Shown piece by piece: positions 1 to 9,931 of a stretch of 64,000 bases of DNA. Source of the stretch: Mactra quadrangularis (Eukaryota > Mollusca > Bivalvia > Venerida > Mactridae); assembly GCA_025267735.1 (NCBI GenBank), contig CM046307.1:1798001-1862000 (forward strand), given 5' to 3'. The notes below the pieces were generated by a model. That model was not told where the DNA came from and ran no database searches. It saw nothing but the letters and a program-made list of their open reading frames with translations. A program made the translations under genes and the position numbers. Within the stretch, counting starts at the first letter, position 1, and the number at the start of each line of letters is the position of its first letter.

Positions 1-48
1 TGTCAGTAAAATACAAGCATGGGTGCTAAAAAAAGCTAATGTTCTAAA

Positions 49-136
49 CTCCCAATATATCGCAATACGTATTGCAATATGCTGTTTGGTATCGCAATAT
101 ATCGCAATACGAAATTTCCGGCGATACCCATCCCTA
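49..136 (-). repeat. Transposon terminal fragment with TATCGCAATA motifs
   Basis: Several near-palindromic copies of TATCGCAATA / TATTGCAATA run up to CCCATCCCTA. Reversed, this is TAGGGATGGGTATCG, a form common at the ends of hAT-like elements. A related stretch with TATTGCAATATATTGCAATA ending CACCCCTAG is at 37275-37359. No partner end is seen on the left because the window starts here. Confidence 0.4.
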
Positions 137-502
137 CTAGCATTTAAATAGACTTGTTTACACAACCACTTTCATATCCTTAATTGGAATATTGTTGACT
201 AGCCTGTGACCTTACTGAAGTAATTTCTAATAGGTTTATTTCACCTAGGTGATTTAATTGTATAGGCAGAAATTATTCTGATTAAAGTTAATGATCTAAG
301 ATGTTGTCTAGACAAATTGAACAGCTCATCTCTCTACTTATCTTTTCGAAGGCTATAAAATGAGTAATAAAATATAACTATAATTCAATGCCCTCTATGA
401 CAATCATTTTGCCCATGGAGCTATTATTATACAAAATATCTTATGACTAAATAATCTTAACCATTAGTTAGCTGGATGTGATTATAAAAACCTTTGCAAC
501 AA

Positions 503-748
503 GTGGTGCTTTTCACAAAAATTCTTACGAAAAAAGTCTTTGTAAGTCAAAAGCAAGAAACATTAATAATACGCTCATTTTTTTACTTATCAATTTTAAA
601 TATTATAGAATTGCATAGAATTGTGTATACCTTTTGAATATCATATCATGGTTATGCTTATTAATCGTCTGACTTTGAAGTGCTAATTATATGAAAGAGA
701 CGTACGAAGATTTTTTTCGTAAGAATTTTTGTGAAAAGCATCACAGCT
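503..748. mobile_element. MITE with ~37 bp terminal inverted repeats
   Basis: The left arm (about 505-541) reads GCTTTTCACAAAAATTCTTA followed by CGAAAAAAGTCTT. The right arm (about 701-745) is its near-exact reverse complement. The 160 bp interior has no coding capacity. It lies downstream of the last visible STPG1-like exon. No clear target duplication could be fixed, so the superfamily is unknown. Confidence 0.65.
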
Positions 749-852
749 TGGTAAGTACCAGACCAGTAAGAGAGTAAACAGTCTTGTTTCAAACAGTATG
801 TCAGTAAGATATTACTTCCACAAAATTTAAAAATCTGAAGACAAGCAGACCA

Positions 853-1171
853 GTAGCCTGTTCAATTACCCTAAATGTTCCGAAACGTTCTGTAACGATA
901 CATTCGGAACTCCTCAGCCATTCGCTGCGAATAATCTCGGACATATTTAGATGCTATTTTGAAACTACCGGTGTTGAAGTAAACAAATATACGATTGTTT
1001 AGGCAATGAGTGATGTTTCGTTTTTAGTCCATAAATTTTGAAACATCACTCATTGCCCTAACCATGGTACATTTGTTTATTAGATTAGATTATTCGCAGC
1101 GAATGGCCGAGGAGTTCCGAATGTATCATTACAGAATGTTTTGGAACGTTTCGGGTAATTGAACAGGCTAC
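853..1171. mobile_element. Fold-back (long hairpin) element
   Basis: The two halves are inverted copies of each other. The left half begins GTAGCCTGTTCAATTACCC and the right half ends with its complement at 1171; the arms meet around 1025-1035 at GGCAATGAGTGATGTTTCG and its complement. Arm length is about 145 bp with a few mismatches and an unpaired loop of about ten bases. No ORF is present. Confidence 0.7.
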
Positions 1172-1598
1172 AGAACTGTACAATCTGTACAGTACTACCC
1201 TTGATCAGTAGACTTCATGGGTGTTGTTGTTTTTAATAACTAAATCTGTTGTTAAATGAGTCTATATACTTCAGTATACATTTCTAAGGACTGGACTTTG
1301 TTACTCATATTGTTGGGCATAAATCTACTAAAACCAACTGATAAGATTTAAATCGAAAGTCTCAATTTTGTTTTACAAAGTGGAGCATTTAAAGACAGAG
1401 GGGAGTTGAGAGGAGAGAAAACAGCAGGGTGCAGTGCATAACTAATTAGCCTAAAAAATATCACAAAGTTAATTAAAATCACTTCAATAGAACTTATGTC
1501 CAATATATGGCAATCTCAAGTAAATCATAATGAAAACAGCGAATGATCCAAGTCGTCCATAAAGTTTAGTAGATAAAGGGAAACAACTCTGGATTTAC

Positions 1599-4500
1599 CT
1601 TTGGTGGATCTGGAGCCATTTCTCTTTTACTTGTAGATTTAAAACTAGAATATGGTACTTTAACATAATCATGTAGTAGGTTATCATTTACATCATATTG
1701 TCCTGAAAGTTATGAAATATATAAAATAAATTTATCCAGGCCAATATAAAAATTAAATGCAAGCTAGCTAACAAGCCTTTCTCAAAACATAGACTACGTC
1801 ACAACTTTAATTTTTCTTCTATGTTTATTGTTAGATTTTATTAAACTGTCAGTGGTACATACATTACCCCTCTGATTTAAAATCCCACTAAGGTACTTCT
1901 GTACTCACAATCAATTAAAAAAGGTACCAGTTTTTATGTACAGGGATTATTGACAAATATTAAGCATTTAAATCAGCAGGATTTATGTATGAACTACTGC
2001 CAGTTGATTATTTTATATTGAGCATTTAAATCAGCAGGATTTATGTATGAACTACTGCCAGTTGATTATTTTATATTGAGCATTTAAATCAGCAGGATTT
2101 ATGTATGAACTACTGCCAGTTGATTATTTTATATTGAGCATTTAAATCAGCAGGATTTATGTATGAACTACTGCCAGTTGATTATTTTATATTGAGCATT
2201 TAAATCAGCAGGATTTATGTATGAACTACTGACAGTTGATGATTTATGTATGAACTACTGACAGTTGATTATTTTATATTGAGCATTTAAATCAGCAGGA
2301 TTTATGTATGAACTACTGACAGTTGATTAAAATTTAACATTAACAACATAAAAATTACTGTCCTTTCTCATTATCTCAATGACACTTATTTTAGTTACCT
2401 CAATTCAAATATAAAATCCTGACCCAGACTTTCCTTGTTAATCTATAAGAAAATATATGGTTATCTTGATATTTTTTTTTACTTTATCTTAACTTTTTTC
2501 ATGGTTCCTACTGAAGTGGAAGTTGAGTTAATGAAAGAATATTGAATTGTTATTTCACAGCCATTGAGAATTAAAAATTGTAACATTCAATGTTTTGAGG
2601 GAAAGGCTTGTTAGATTAAATGTCAATATAAAATTAAAAAAAAAAAACAGAGTAATAATCATTTATGATAACAGTAAAGAGTAAAAATATGTGTTCTTTC
2701 TCAAGTAATGGAACACAAATATATCAGGCAAAATACAAGCTGAAGTGATGATAATCAAAAAGGTGCTAACTTGTGCAAATTAGACTCCTTTTATGACGCT
2801 GTAAAAAGGATGAAAACTCGCTAATTTTGCTTCCATTTTTAACTCAAAGTGTCAATATGTCTTAAAATAAAACAATTTGCATTTGGCTACATGCTATCAT
2901 GCACCATGTCAAAATTCCATATATGGACTGGTTTTATAGTTTGATTTATGCATAATTTCATATGAGCGTGAACACCAGCTCTTATGTGCTAAACATAGTT
3001 AATTAAAATCATCAAGAAAGCTGTAATTAAGAAACTCTTCTGTTCAATCTGTTCTGTAGCAGACAACTTTTTGGACTTTTGATTTTTCCTGCTTTTGGCA
3101 TAAGATGATTTTTGTAGTAAGTTTTACGTGAAAAGACCTACACAACAGTATTACAAATCAACAATCAAAGCAGTTGTCTTTCATGTTGTACATACCTGGA
3201 GCCGGTTTCTTTTTAGCTTCATTTACATTGATAACTTCTCTTTTAGATTGTGATTTAAATGCTGCATCAGCGGAAACATTGTTTGTTTTACCATATTTGC
3301 TGTTTAATATCTGAAAAATTGTTACATTACAGAATTAACCTTTTCTCTGTATGAACTTGGTCCAAATTGACCAATCTTCACATTAAGGTAAAACAAAAGT
3401 GCTCTAATTCCAATACTATTAGTATGTCAGATACAACACTTGTCCGGGGTATATTAGGCAGTTTGTCTTTCAGAAACAGTCATTTGAAACCAAATCCAAG
3501 TTACCCTGGCAATGCTGAGGCAGAGCAATACAGGCAAAGAACTTCAACTTTCTTGTTCCTTTTAAACCTCCTATTTGCATTTCAGACAGTTGGGTAGCCA
3601 TGTCATCATCTTAACCCAATAGCCTGAAGTCCAGGACTAGTGAAAATTTATTCCGGTCTAAGACAATTACTTAAATTTCACATAGTTTGGCTACATGTAG
3701 TTGATAACTTTGTTCTTTGTAATTTAACATTACAAATCAGACTAGAGTTGAAAAAAATAAGTCATTGACTAAAGTGATTAAGACTTCCTTGAATAGCCTG
3801 TTAATACAGAAGCCAATCCCTTATAAAACGAGGGACAAAATAAAAAAAAATAGGTAAGATTATGTAATTAAACAATTAAAACTATAATACATACATCATA
3901 CGCATTAGGTGCTGGCTTCATATGTTTAGCATCATTTTCATTAGGTACAGCTATAGGTTTACGGAAATTTCCTGTCGTTCCTGATTTGTTGAAATCTTTT
4001 CTTGTGGACAGTAAACTTGGTAGACCATAGATTCCTGGTCCTGGGGCATTAGACATTAAATATTTTGTTTGTCTCTTTGACTGAAAAAGAAATATAAACC
4101 AATAAAATTTCATGGTTTGAGATAGGACCAAGCTTCTGAGTTGAAAGCCAACACTCTACCAATCTCCGTAAACAGAGATCCTGTAGAGCGTTGTCGTACT
4201 GGATCTCTACTTTCTCAATGCAAGGTCACGTCGAGATGAACTTTGTGTCGACCAATCAATGCGTAGCTTTCATATAGACGAAAACACTATTAATCACATT
4301 TTGATTTCGTAATTTCTATTTTTAGACCAAGACTTGCATGCTAATTTAACAGCGGTATTATTCACAGTCTGCGATTGGACGGCTCATTTCAAATTGTGTG
4401 ACGTAGACGATGTAAACAAGTTACGGTACGTACCATAACAATTTCGTCATGAATATTATGATGAGAAAAGGTCACCTGAACATGACCTTCATTTGGAAAA

Positions 4501-7500
4501 GGCCAGATCTAAATTAGCGAGTATGCGAGCAGAAAATTTTAGATCGGGTTTTAATCAGATTGACACTCTACCACATTGCCTATAATTTCTAGTTTGAAGA
4601 CAAGGAAGTACAAGTGCCATATTTTACCTCTGCTACAGAAATGTTAATTAATAAACATTTACATAAAGTAAAAAAATAGAATTTTTAATGTATACCATTT
4701 TTATATTAATAATAATTTTTAAGGCCATTTTGTAGTCGAAATTGGGCCCCATTCCCTGTCCCAAAAAGGACACAATTTTCCTCTTTCCTGAAGTAAAATT
4801 CCCCAGTTCTAAATGTTGGGTACAATTTATTTTATTTTAGCCAATTTCATAAGTTTTATTAAGAAATTACAGAGGAATACATAGCTCCAATAACAGGAAA
4901 AAGCTTTTTATTTTTTACTGCCATTTTCCCATCAAAAAGGACCCACATTTCAGCAAAATATAAAAATAACCACTGTTGCCCTTATACAATGAAGTCTAGT
5001 TATTTTAAGCAAACAAAAAAATTATATAACCTATTTATCACAAGTATTTAGCAGTGAGAGCAAACATTCCTATTGAATAGAATAAAGTACTATCATCACA
5101 AGTCAATAAACACATGATAACATCAATAAGATAATTAGTCCAGGCAGTTTGAGAAGGTTATATAATTGGATTATATCATTACATAATCAAACCTTTATAT
5201 AACTGAAAATTTTCGTGTTTCATAATACAGGATGTTGAGGATTTGGAATATTTCAACATTAAACTATAAGGAACATAAGACATTTTAAGGAAATATACAT
5301 GATGGGGGAAATAAAAGCAGATACAGAGTATCACATAAATTCAGATTTTTTTTTATTTTAGAATGATTTTTATGACTAATTTTGAACAGAAATGGCATGA
5401 CATGACTTTTTGAAGATATCAAAGAGCATACTAAAAGCTCAACAAATGAATTGGTTTTTATGGCTTTACAAATATGACAAAAAAAATCTGATGACAAAAT
5501 ATTGACACTGTGATATTTCCTGATAATAACAATTTTTTACTTAGGGTAATGATTTCAACAAAAATGGTAAAAAACCTATAATACCTTAGAAGCAAAACTT
5601 CCAGTTCCTTTTTTTGAATATGAAACTTTATCAGTGTCTAATGTCACATGACCAACATAACTTCCTGGACCAGGTGCATCTGTCTGTAAAAGAAATAAAT
5701 ATAACATAAAAACATTAATACAATCAATATTTTGTTTATATATATTTTCAAACTAAAAATATTTTTAATTTTAAACCTTCTTTCATATCATATGCTGGAT
5801 ATGTCAATAATAAGTAGTGACTAACATAGACCTCAAAAAGGAAAGGGAAAGGACATCTGAAGGTTGATGTTTCAAAGCATTTCTTCATAGTAAATGAGCA
5901 AATCAGGACAGAGAAGATAGAAAAGGAGCAGGGTATAATGCCTTGATATTCTGCTTTAATAGAGTAATTACTATATCAATAACACAAGGAAATCTATTAG
6001 GTTATATTTACATGCCTTTGATATTTTTCTGAAGTTTTCTATATGCAGTCAAATTTCACTGTAATTTTGTCATGCAAATAAAGTAACTGTTCTGCTCTGT
6101 ATGTTTATTGCCAGTATATTATTTCCTAGGTAGTGTGTAAAAGGGGTATAACATGTGGTCTATTATATAAAAAAAATCATCCAATTTCCATCGCTACAAG
6201 TCAGTAAAATCCCTGACTGTAAGTAACTCAAGCATTGACAAACATAATCATCAAACTTGACTTATACAACTTACACAAGCTTATATCAAGCTGTTATCTG
6301 TATTTATAAACAACAGTAGGACACTAAATACTTTGAAAATGATAAGAGAGTATGTTGATAATATAGTGTGATAGTAATATAATAAAACAATCTCATTGAC
6401 ATACTAAAATTGATAAATACATTGTTATAAGAAGTGCCCCCCAGGCCCAACAGTTATATAACTATAAAATTTGATTATTACATAATATGTTACTTATGTA
6501 ACTTTTTCTAGGGGGGGGGGATGGGGGGTTACATAATTTTTATTTTTTTTGTAATTAATTAAAAAGATAACCACAAAAAATATCATGGTGAATATAATAT
6601 TTTATAGATCTAACTTATAAAAAGGCACCAAATTTGCTAATAAATCAGTAAGATGAACCAAAAAAAAAAGTAAGGCATAGAAGTTGGAAAAAAAGACATG
6701 ATGAAATTAAGTTTTGCAAGAACAGAAATTAAAAGAATTAATGTCATGCAGTCATGAAACAAATACCATATAAAACATGTACAAATGTAATATATTTAAC
6801 CATTAACTGTAAAGAAGAAATGAAAATCTGAAAAAAAACCAGATTAGCACGTTATCTGGGATGAATGGGCACTGACGCTAATAGATGTTCGGGAGGGAAC
6901 CTTGGATACGATCCAACTTGCACCTTGCAGTCATGGATTTTCAGGGCATCTAGCCAGATTCCCCATTGACGATTTGGTTGCCTTTCTACCAACAGTCCAT
7001 TATTACTCATTTCATTATATTTTACAGTTAAACCCCACTTGTTTCATAACTACTATTAGCGCTTGATTGATCACTAATTCTTAGTTTTATATTAGTCTTC
7101 ATTTTATCATTTTATATTTTATCATCTCTTGACCATTTTCAATTTCATTTAATTATTTCCTAATTATGCATATGAATGTTAAGTGCTTTTGAACATATAT
7201 TCAATATGAAAAGAGTGCTATACAGATTCGGTATATAATAATAATTATCTCATATTCCTAATCAGAATAATCTTCGGTAATCACTGTCAATTACTGTCAA
7301 TTTCAACATGTAAAAAATATTTATATCAACTCAATCAACAATGACAATCCATCATTCAACATTGACAAACCAACTGAAATTCTTAACCAGAGTCCCTAGC
7401 GCAGTTGGCTATGCACAGGATTTCAAATCTAGTGTCCCTTTAAGGTTGCTTGTTCAAGCCTTACTTCCATGAAAGTTGACAATAACTTAGATTTTTCTCA

Positions 7501-8204
7501 GTTAATAAGGTACATAGAGAAGTTTCTATGGAAGGGTCGGAGAGTTAATTAAGTACTGGTTATAGACAAAGCTCCAGTAAAGCTAAGTTAGATGAGCTGG
7601 CCACCACATTACGCCAATATGCGATGTTTTTGCATCTAAACTATATGAAATGAAACTTTAGAGTCATTTAAACATATTGACTACAGGGATATTACCATAC
7701 CTTTATAGAATTAACACGAATATACACAAGAAATTTTACTCACAAAGAAACTCTCTGTATTAAAACGTTTAGCTTGAGCGTTAAAACCCTTCCTGTCAGC
7801 ATTATCAGTAACAATGGTCTGATATTTACTTGGAATAGATGAGGTTGCTGCTACAATACCATGTCCTGTAAGACAAATTCAATAAATGACAAGTTTTTAT
7901 ATAGAATACAACATTAGTAATTACTCAACATTCATAAACAAAATAAAACTGTAAGACAAAAAATGGTGTCATTCTCACTTTATTTGGTTGGCATCAAAGA
8001 ATCACTCCAATTAACATGTATAGTCAGTTTTTTCTCAACTGTCAAAGCTTGAATAATTTCACGGTGACAAAATGCATTGTTTTTTACTGGCGGCCTAATT
8101 GTTATCAAAGTTGTCTTGACTGAAGCATATCATCCAGCATAAGCAGAGTAACTCGATCATAATACATACTTTCGGAAACTCATGAATGCATTACGATGAT
8201 AATT

Positions 8205-8248
<44 letters not shown>

Positions 8249-9282
8249 TTTATGTATCAGAATATGAAATTTAAAAAAAAGCAAGCATCAACAACATAGA
8301 ATTTAACTAAAAGTACAAAAATCGGATCACTTGATCACTGATTTCACCAGTGAAAGTATAACAAATACATTCACCATAAAATTGTTCATATTTTGACAGT
8401 TGAGAAAAAAAACGAACTATACAACTATGGTTGAATCATTTGCATAGTGAACGGGTAGAAGTCTTATAACATTTACAATTCTGATTAATAATTAAGCTGC
8501 TGTTGAAGCAATCATTGTTTTATTATTTGAGACTGACACTCAACTAGGACAGTAAGAGTAGCCAACACTGTACATGTAATCATTAAATGGTTGATTTCAT
8601 GTTGATTCCAATCCCACGCAAAAGTCTCTGGTGAACTATGACCTTTTTAGCAAGGAAATATATCTGCCTACCAAAGGACTGTAGGATTCGGTTACTACAT
8701 GTTACTCAAGAGTGATAAATCTTAGATGTTGGAAGTGATTTTATAATCTAAGACAAAGTAAAATAAACATGCACATGTGTTTACCAAAAATGTTTTAAAA
8801 ATCTAATTAAATACTCCATTTTCTTCTGGCAGCTGTGCCAATGTAACAGAACAATAAGTACATATAAACTATGGCCAAAGACAAAGTGTGCCGACTGCAG
8901 TGCCCATTGATTACAATTAACATAAATCCAGATGACATACTGAAGCACTAAATATTGATCACGACAACATAATTGACATACTTAACAGATTATTTATCGA
9001 AAAAATTAGTAAACAAAAATCGAAATCTTTATGATAGTGTATGACTATGACAGGTTGTTATTGTTAACCCGTGTTTACAATATGAAGTGGACTCAATTGA
9101 TGAACGAAAGTTGGTGTATATATCATTATTAACAAACATTAGGAGGTTGACATCAGCTAAATTATCTAGAATATACAATTAAAAATGTATTGACCCTTGT
9201 GTAAATGTCCAGACGGGTTTCTACTATGAATTCTTCGTACATAATCCTCGTCCACCACCCTTATGCTATCGGTGGCAGCCAT
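1599..9282 (-). CDS. STPG1: STPG1/MAPO2-like sperm-tail PG-rich repeat protein, 5' six coding exons (3' part outside window)
   Basis: Spliced minus-strand gene. Coding exons in transcript order: 9195-9282, 7744-7865, 5585-5683, 3895-4080, 3196-3310, 1599-1702. All have GT/AG borders and the phases join without a break, giving 238 residues so far. The start MAATDSIRVVDEDYVRRIHS is the first ATG of an open exon. The protein carries repeated Pro-Gly motifs typical of the SHIPPO/STPG family: DAPGPGSY, NAPGPGIYG, KPAPNAYD, KKPAPGQYD and a final APDPPK. The stretch SSIPSKYQT followed by KGFNAQAKRF early in the protein is what points to STPG1 rather than another STPG. From memory the human protein is about 334 residues, so roughly 100 residues should lie left of position 1. 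Family knowledge: STPG proteins are associated with ciliary/flagellar microtubules, and human STPG1 (MAPO2) has been linked to O6-methylguanine-induced apoptosis. Its 5' end faces RRM2 across a short shared upstream region. Exact orthology (STPG1 versus a paralogue) is inferred from motifs only. Confidence 0.88.
1841..2330. mobile_element. MITE with internally amplified terminal repeat
   Basis: The left end (ACTGTCAGTGGTACATACAT then CTGATTTAAA) is inverted relative to the right end (2285-2330: ATTTAAATCAGC, then ATGTATGAACTACTGACAGT). A shorter copy of the same element with the same ends is at 25944-26111. In this copy the right-hand part is expanded into a tandem array. Confidence 0.6.
1962..2325 (+). 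repeat. 58-bp tandem repeat
   Basis: The unit is GCATTTAAATCAGCAGGATT, then TATGTATGAACTACTGCCAG, then TTGATTATTTTATATTGA. It starts at 1964, 2022, 2080, 2138 and 2196 with an exact 58-bp period, followed by one shortened unit and a final unit. The first four copies read CTGCCAG and the later ones CTGACAG. It lies inside the MITE at 1841-2330. Confidence 0.9.
4160..4562 (+). mobile_element. Repeat family R1, copy 1, with perfect 9-bp target duplication
   Basis: This 403 bp element begins CAATCTCCGTAAACAG and ends TTTTAATCAGATTG. It is flanked by ACACTCTAC on the left (4151-4159) and right (4563-4571). Internal landmarks shared with the other copies are GACCAATCAATGCGTAGCTT, CTATTTTTAGACCAAG and GAGAAAAGGTCACCTGAAC. 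It sits in an STPG1-like intron. Very short terminal inverted repeats (CAATCT/AGATTG) and the 9-bp duplication suggest a Mutator-like (MULE) nonautonomous element; that class is inference. Confidence 0.8.
6473..6540. repeat. G-run stretch
   Basis: A run of ten G followed by ATGGGGGGTT lies in an STPG1-like intron, next to copies of TTACATAA/TTATGTAA. It is a simple-sequence patch; nothing else is visible. Confidence 0.4.
7060..7255 (+). repeat. Possible SINE 3' tail
   Basis: A stretch ending AAGAGTGCTATACAGATTCG then GTATATAATAATAATTAT resembles the common animal SINE tail AAGCGCTATATAAAT..(AAT)n. The 5' part (from about 6845) has no clear A and B boxes, so only the tail is called. Confidence 0.3.
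7389..7622 (+). mobile_element. tRNA-derived SINE, family A, copy 1 (diverged)
   Basis: The head CCTAGCGCAGTTGGCTATGC (A box) is followed by GGATTTCAAATCTAGTGTCC and a degenerate B box TTGTTCAAGCC. The body contains TTAATAAGGTACATAGAGAA and TACTGGTTATAGACAAAGCT. It matches the copies at 29953, 31966 and 44012. Confidence 0.7.
8020..8420. mobile_element. MITE family M1, copy 1, carrying an (AAT)n microsatellite
   Basis: The ends are inverted: TTTTTTCTCAACTGTCAAAG then CTTGAATAATTTCACGGTGA on the left, and the complement ATTTTGACAGTTGAGAAAAA on the right. The interior holds an (ATA)n tract at about 8203-8247. It lies in an STPG1-like intron. Other copies are at 14806-14955 and, partial, 32339-32400. 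Confidence 0.65.
8203..8247. repeat. (AAT)n microsatellite
   Basis: About 14 uninterrupted trinucleotide units inside the MITE at 8020-8420. Confidence 0.9.
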
Positions 9283-9931
9283 TTCTAAACAACATAATTA
9301 CACTTCCGGGAGGAAGTGCATACGCAAAAAAGTAGTTATGTGTTTGTATGAGATATTTGATATAAATCATTTCGTGATAAGCATTAAATTAATTTATGGA
9401 AGTATTTATTTTCTTAAAACTTTGAATAATGGTAATATCATATGTTTGGTCAAGAATAATCAGTTATGCTCGCGCAAGGAAAGTAGTTCCTGTTGCCTAG
9501 GAGGTAGGAAGGGCGTTTACATTATACTGAAGGGAATGTAAGTTTTCTTACATAAGTAGGAATTGAGATAACAACAAATTTTTGCCATTTTGTTTTAAAC
9601 TATTAGTTTTTTTATGTGTTTAATGAAATTATTTTAAATCTGTACGATACTGTTATGCAACTAAACCTTTTGAATATGATATGCAAAAAATATTTCCTTA
9701 TATAACTACCTAACTTTCCTAAAAATAAAAATGAACTTGCCCAGATAATATCCAATGGACGATTGCCATTCAATCTCTTTGTCTCGTGATTGGTCAATTG
9801 TGACAGGCGCGCTAAATACGAAGGCTTGCCAGGCGGACTTTCATTTCGCATTTGGATAACAAACCGGCAAGAAATATTTTCTGAAAAGTAACTATTTATC
9901 GAAGAAACTAACTTACGAAACAAAGAACAAA
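9283..9931. promoter_or_regulatory. Head-to-head upstream region between STPG1-like gene and RRM2
   Basis: The start codons of the minus-strand STPG1-like gene and plus-strand RRM2 are 649 bp apart, so both promoters and 5' UTRs must fit here unless upstream noncoding exons exist. On the RRM2 side there is a forward CCAAT box at 9752-9756 and an inverted one (ATTGG) at 9789-9793. A GCGCTAAA at 9809-9816 is one base from the E2F consensus GCGCSAAA. Mammalian RRM2 promoters are known to use CCAAT boxes and E2F-family control in S phase, so the arrangement is plausible, but function here is inferred. No TATA box stands out at a sensible position. Confidence 0.5.

Noticed and set aside
1964..2325. 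CRISPR-like regular repeat
   Set aside because: It is a contiguous 58-bp tandem repeat without unique spacers, in an animal genome.
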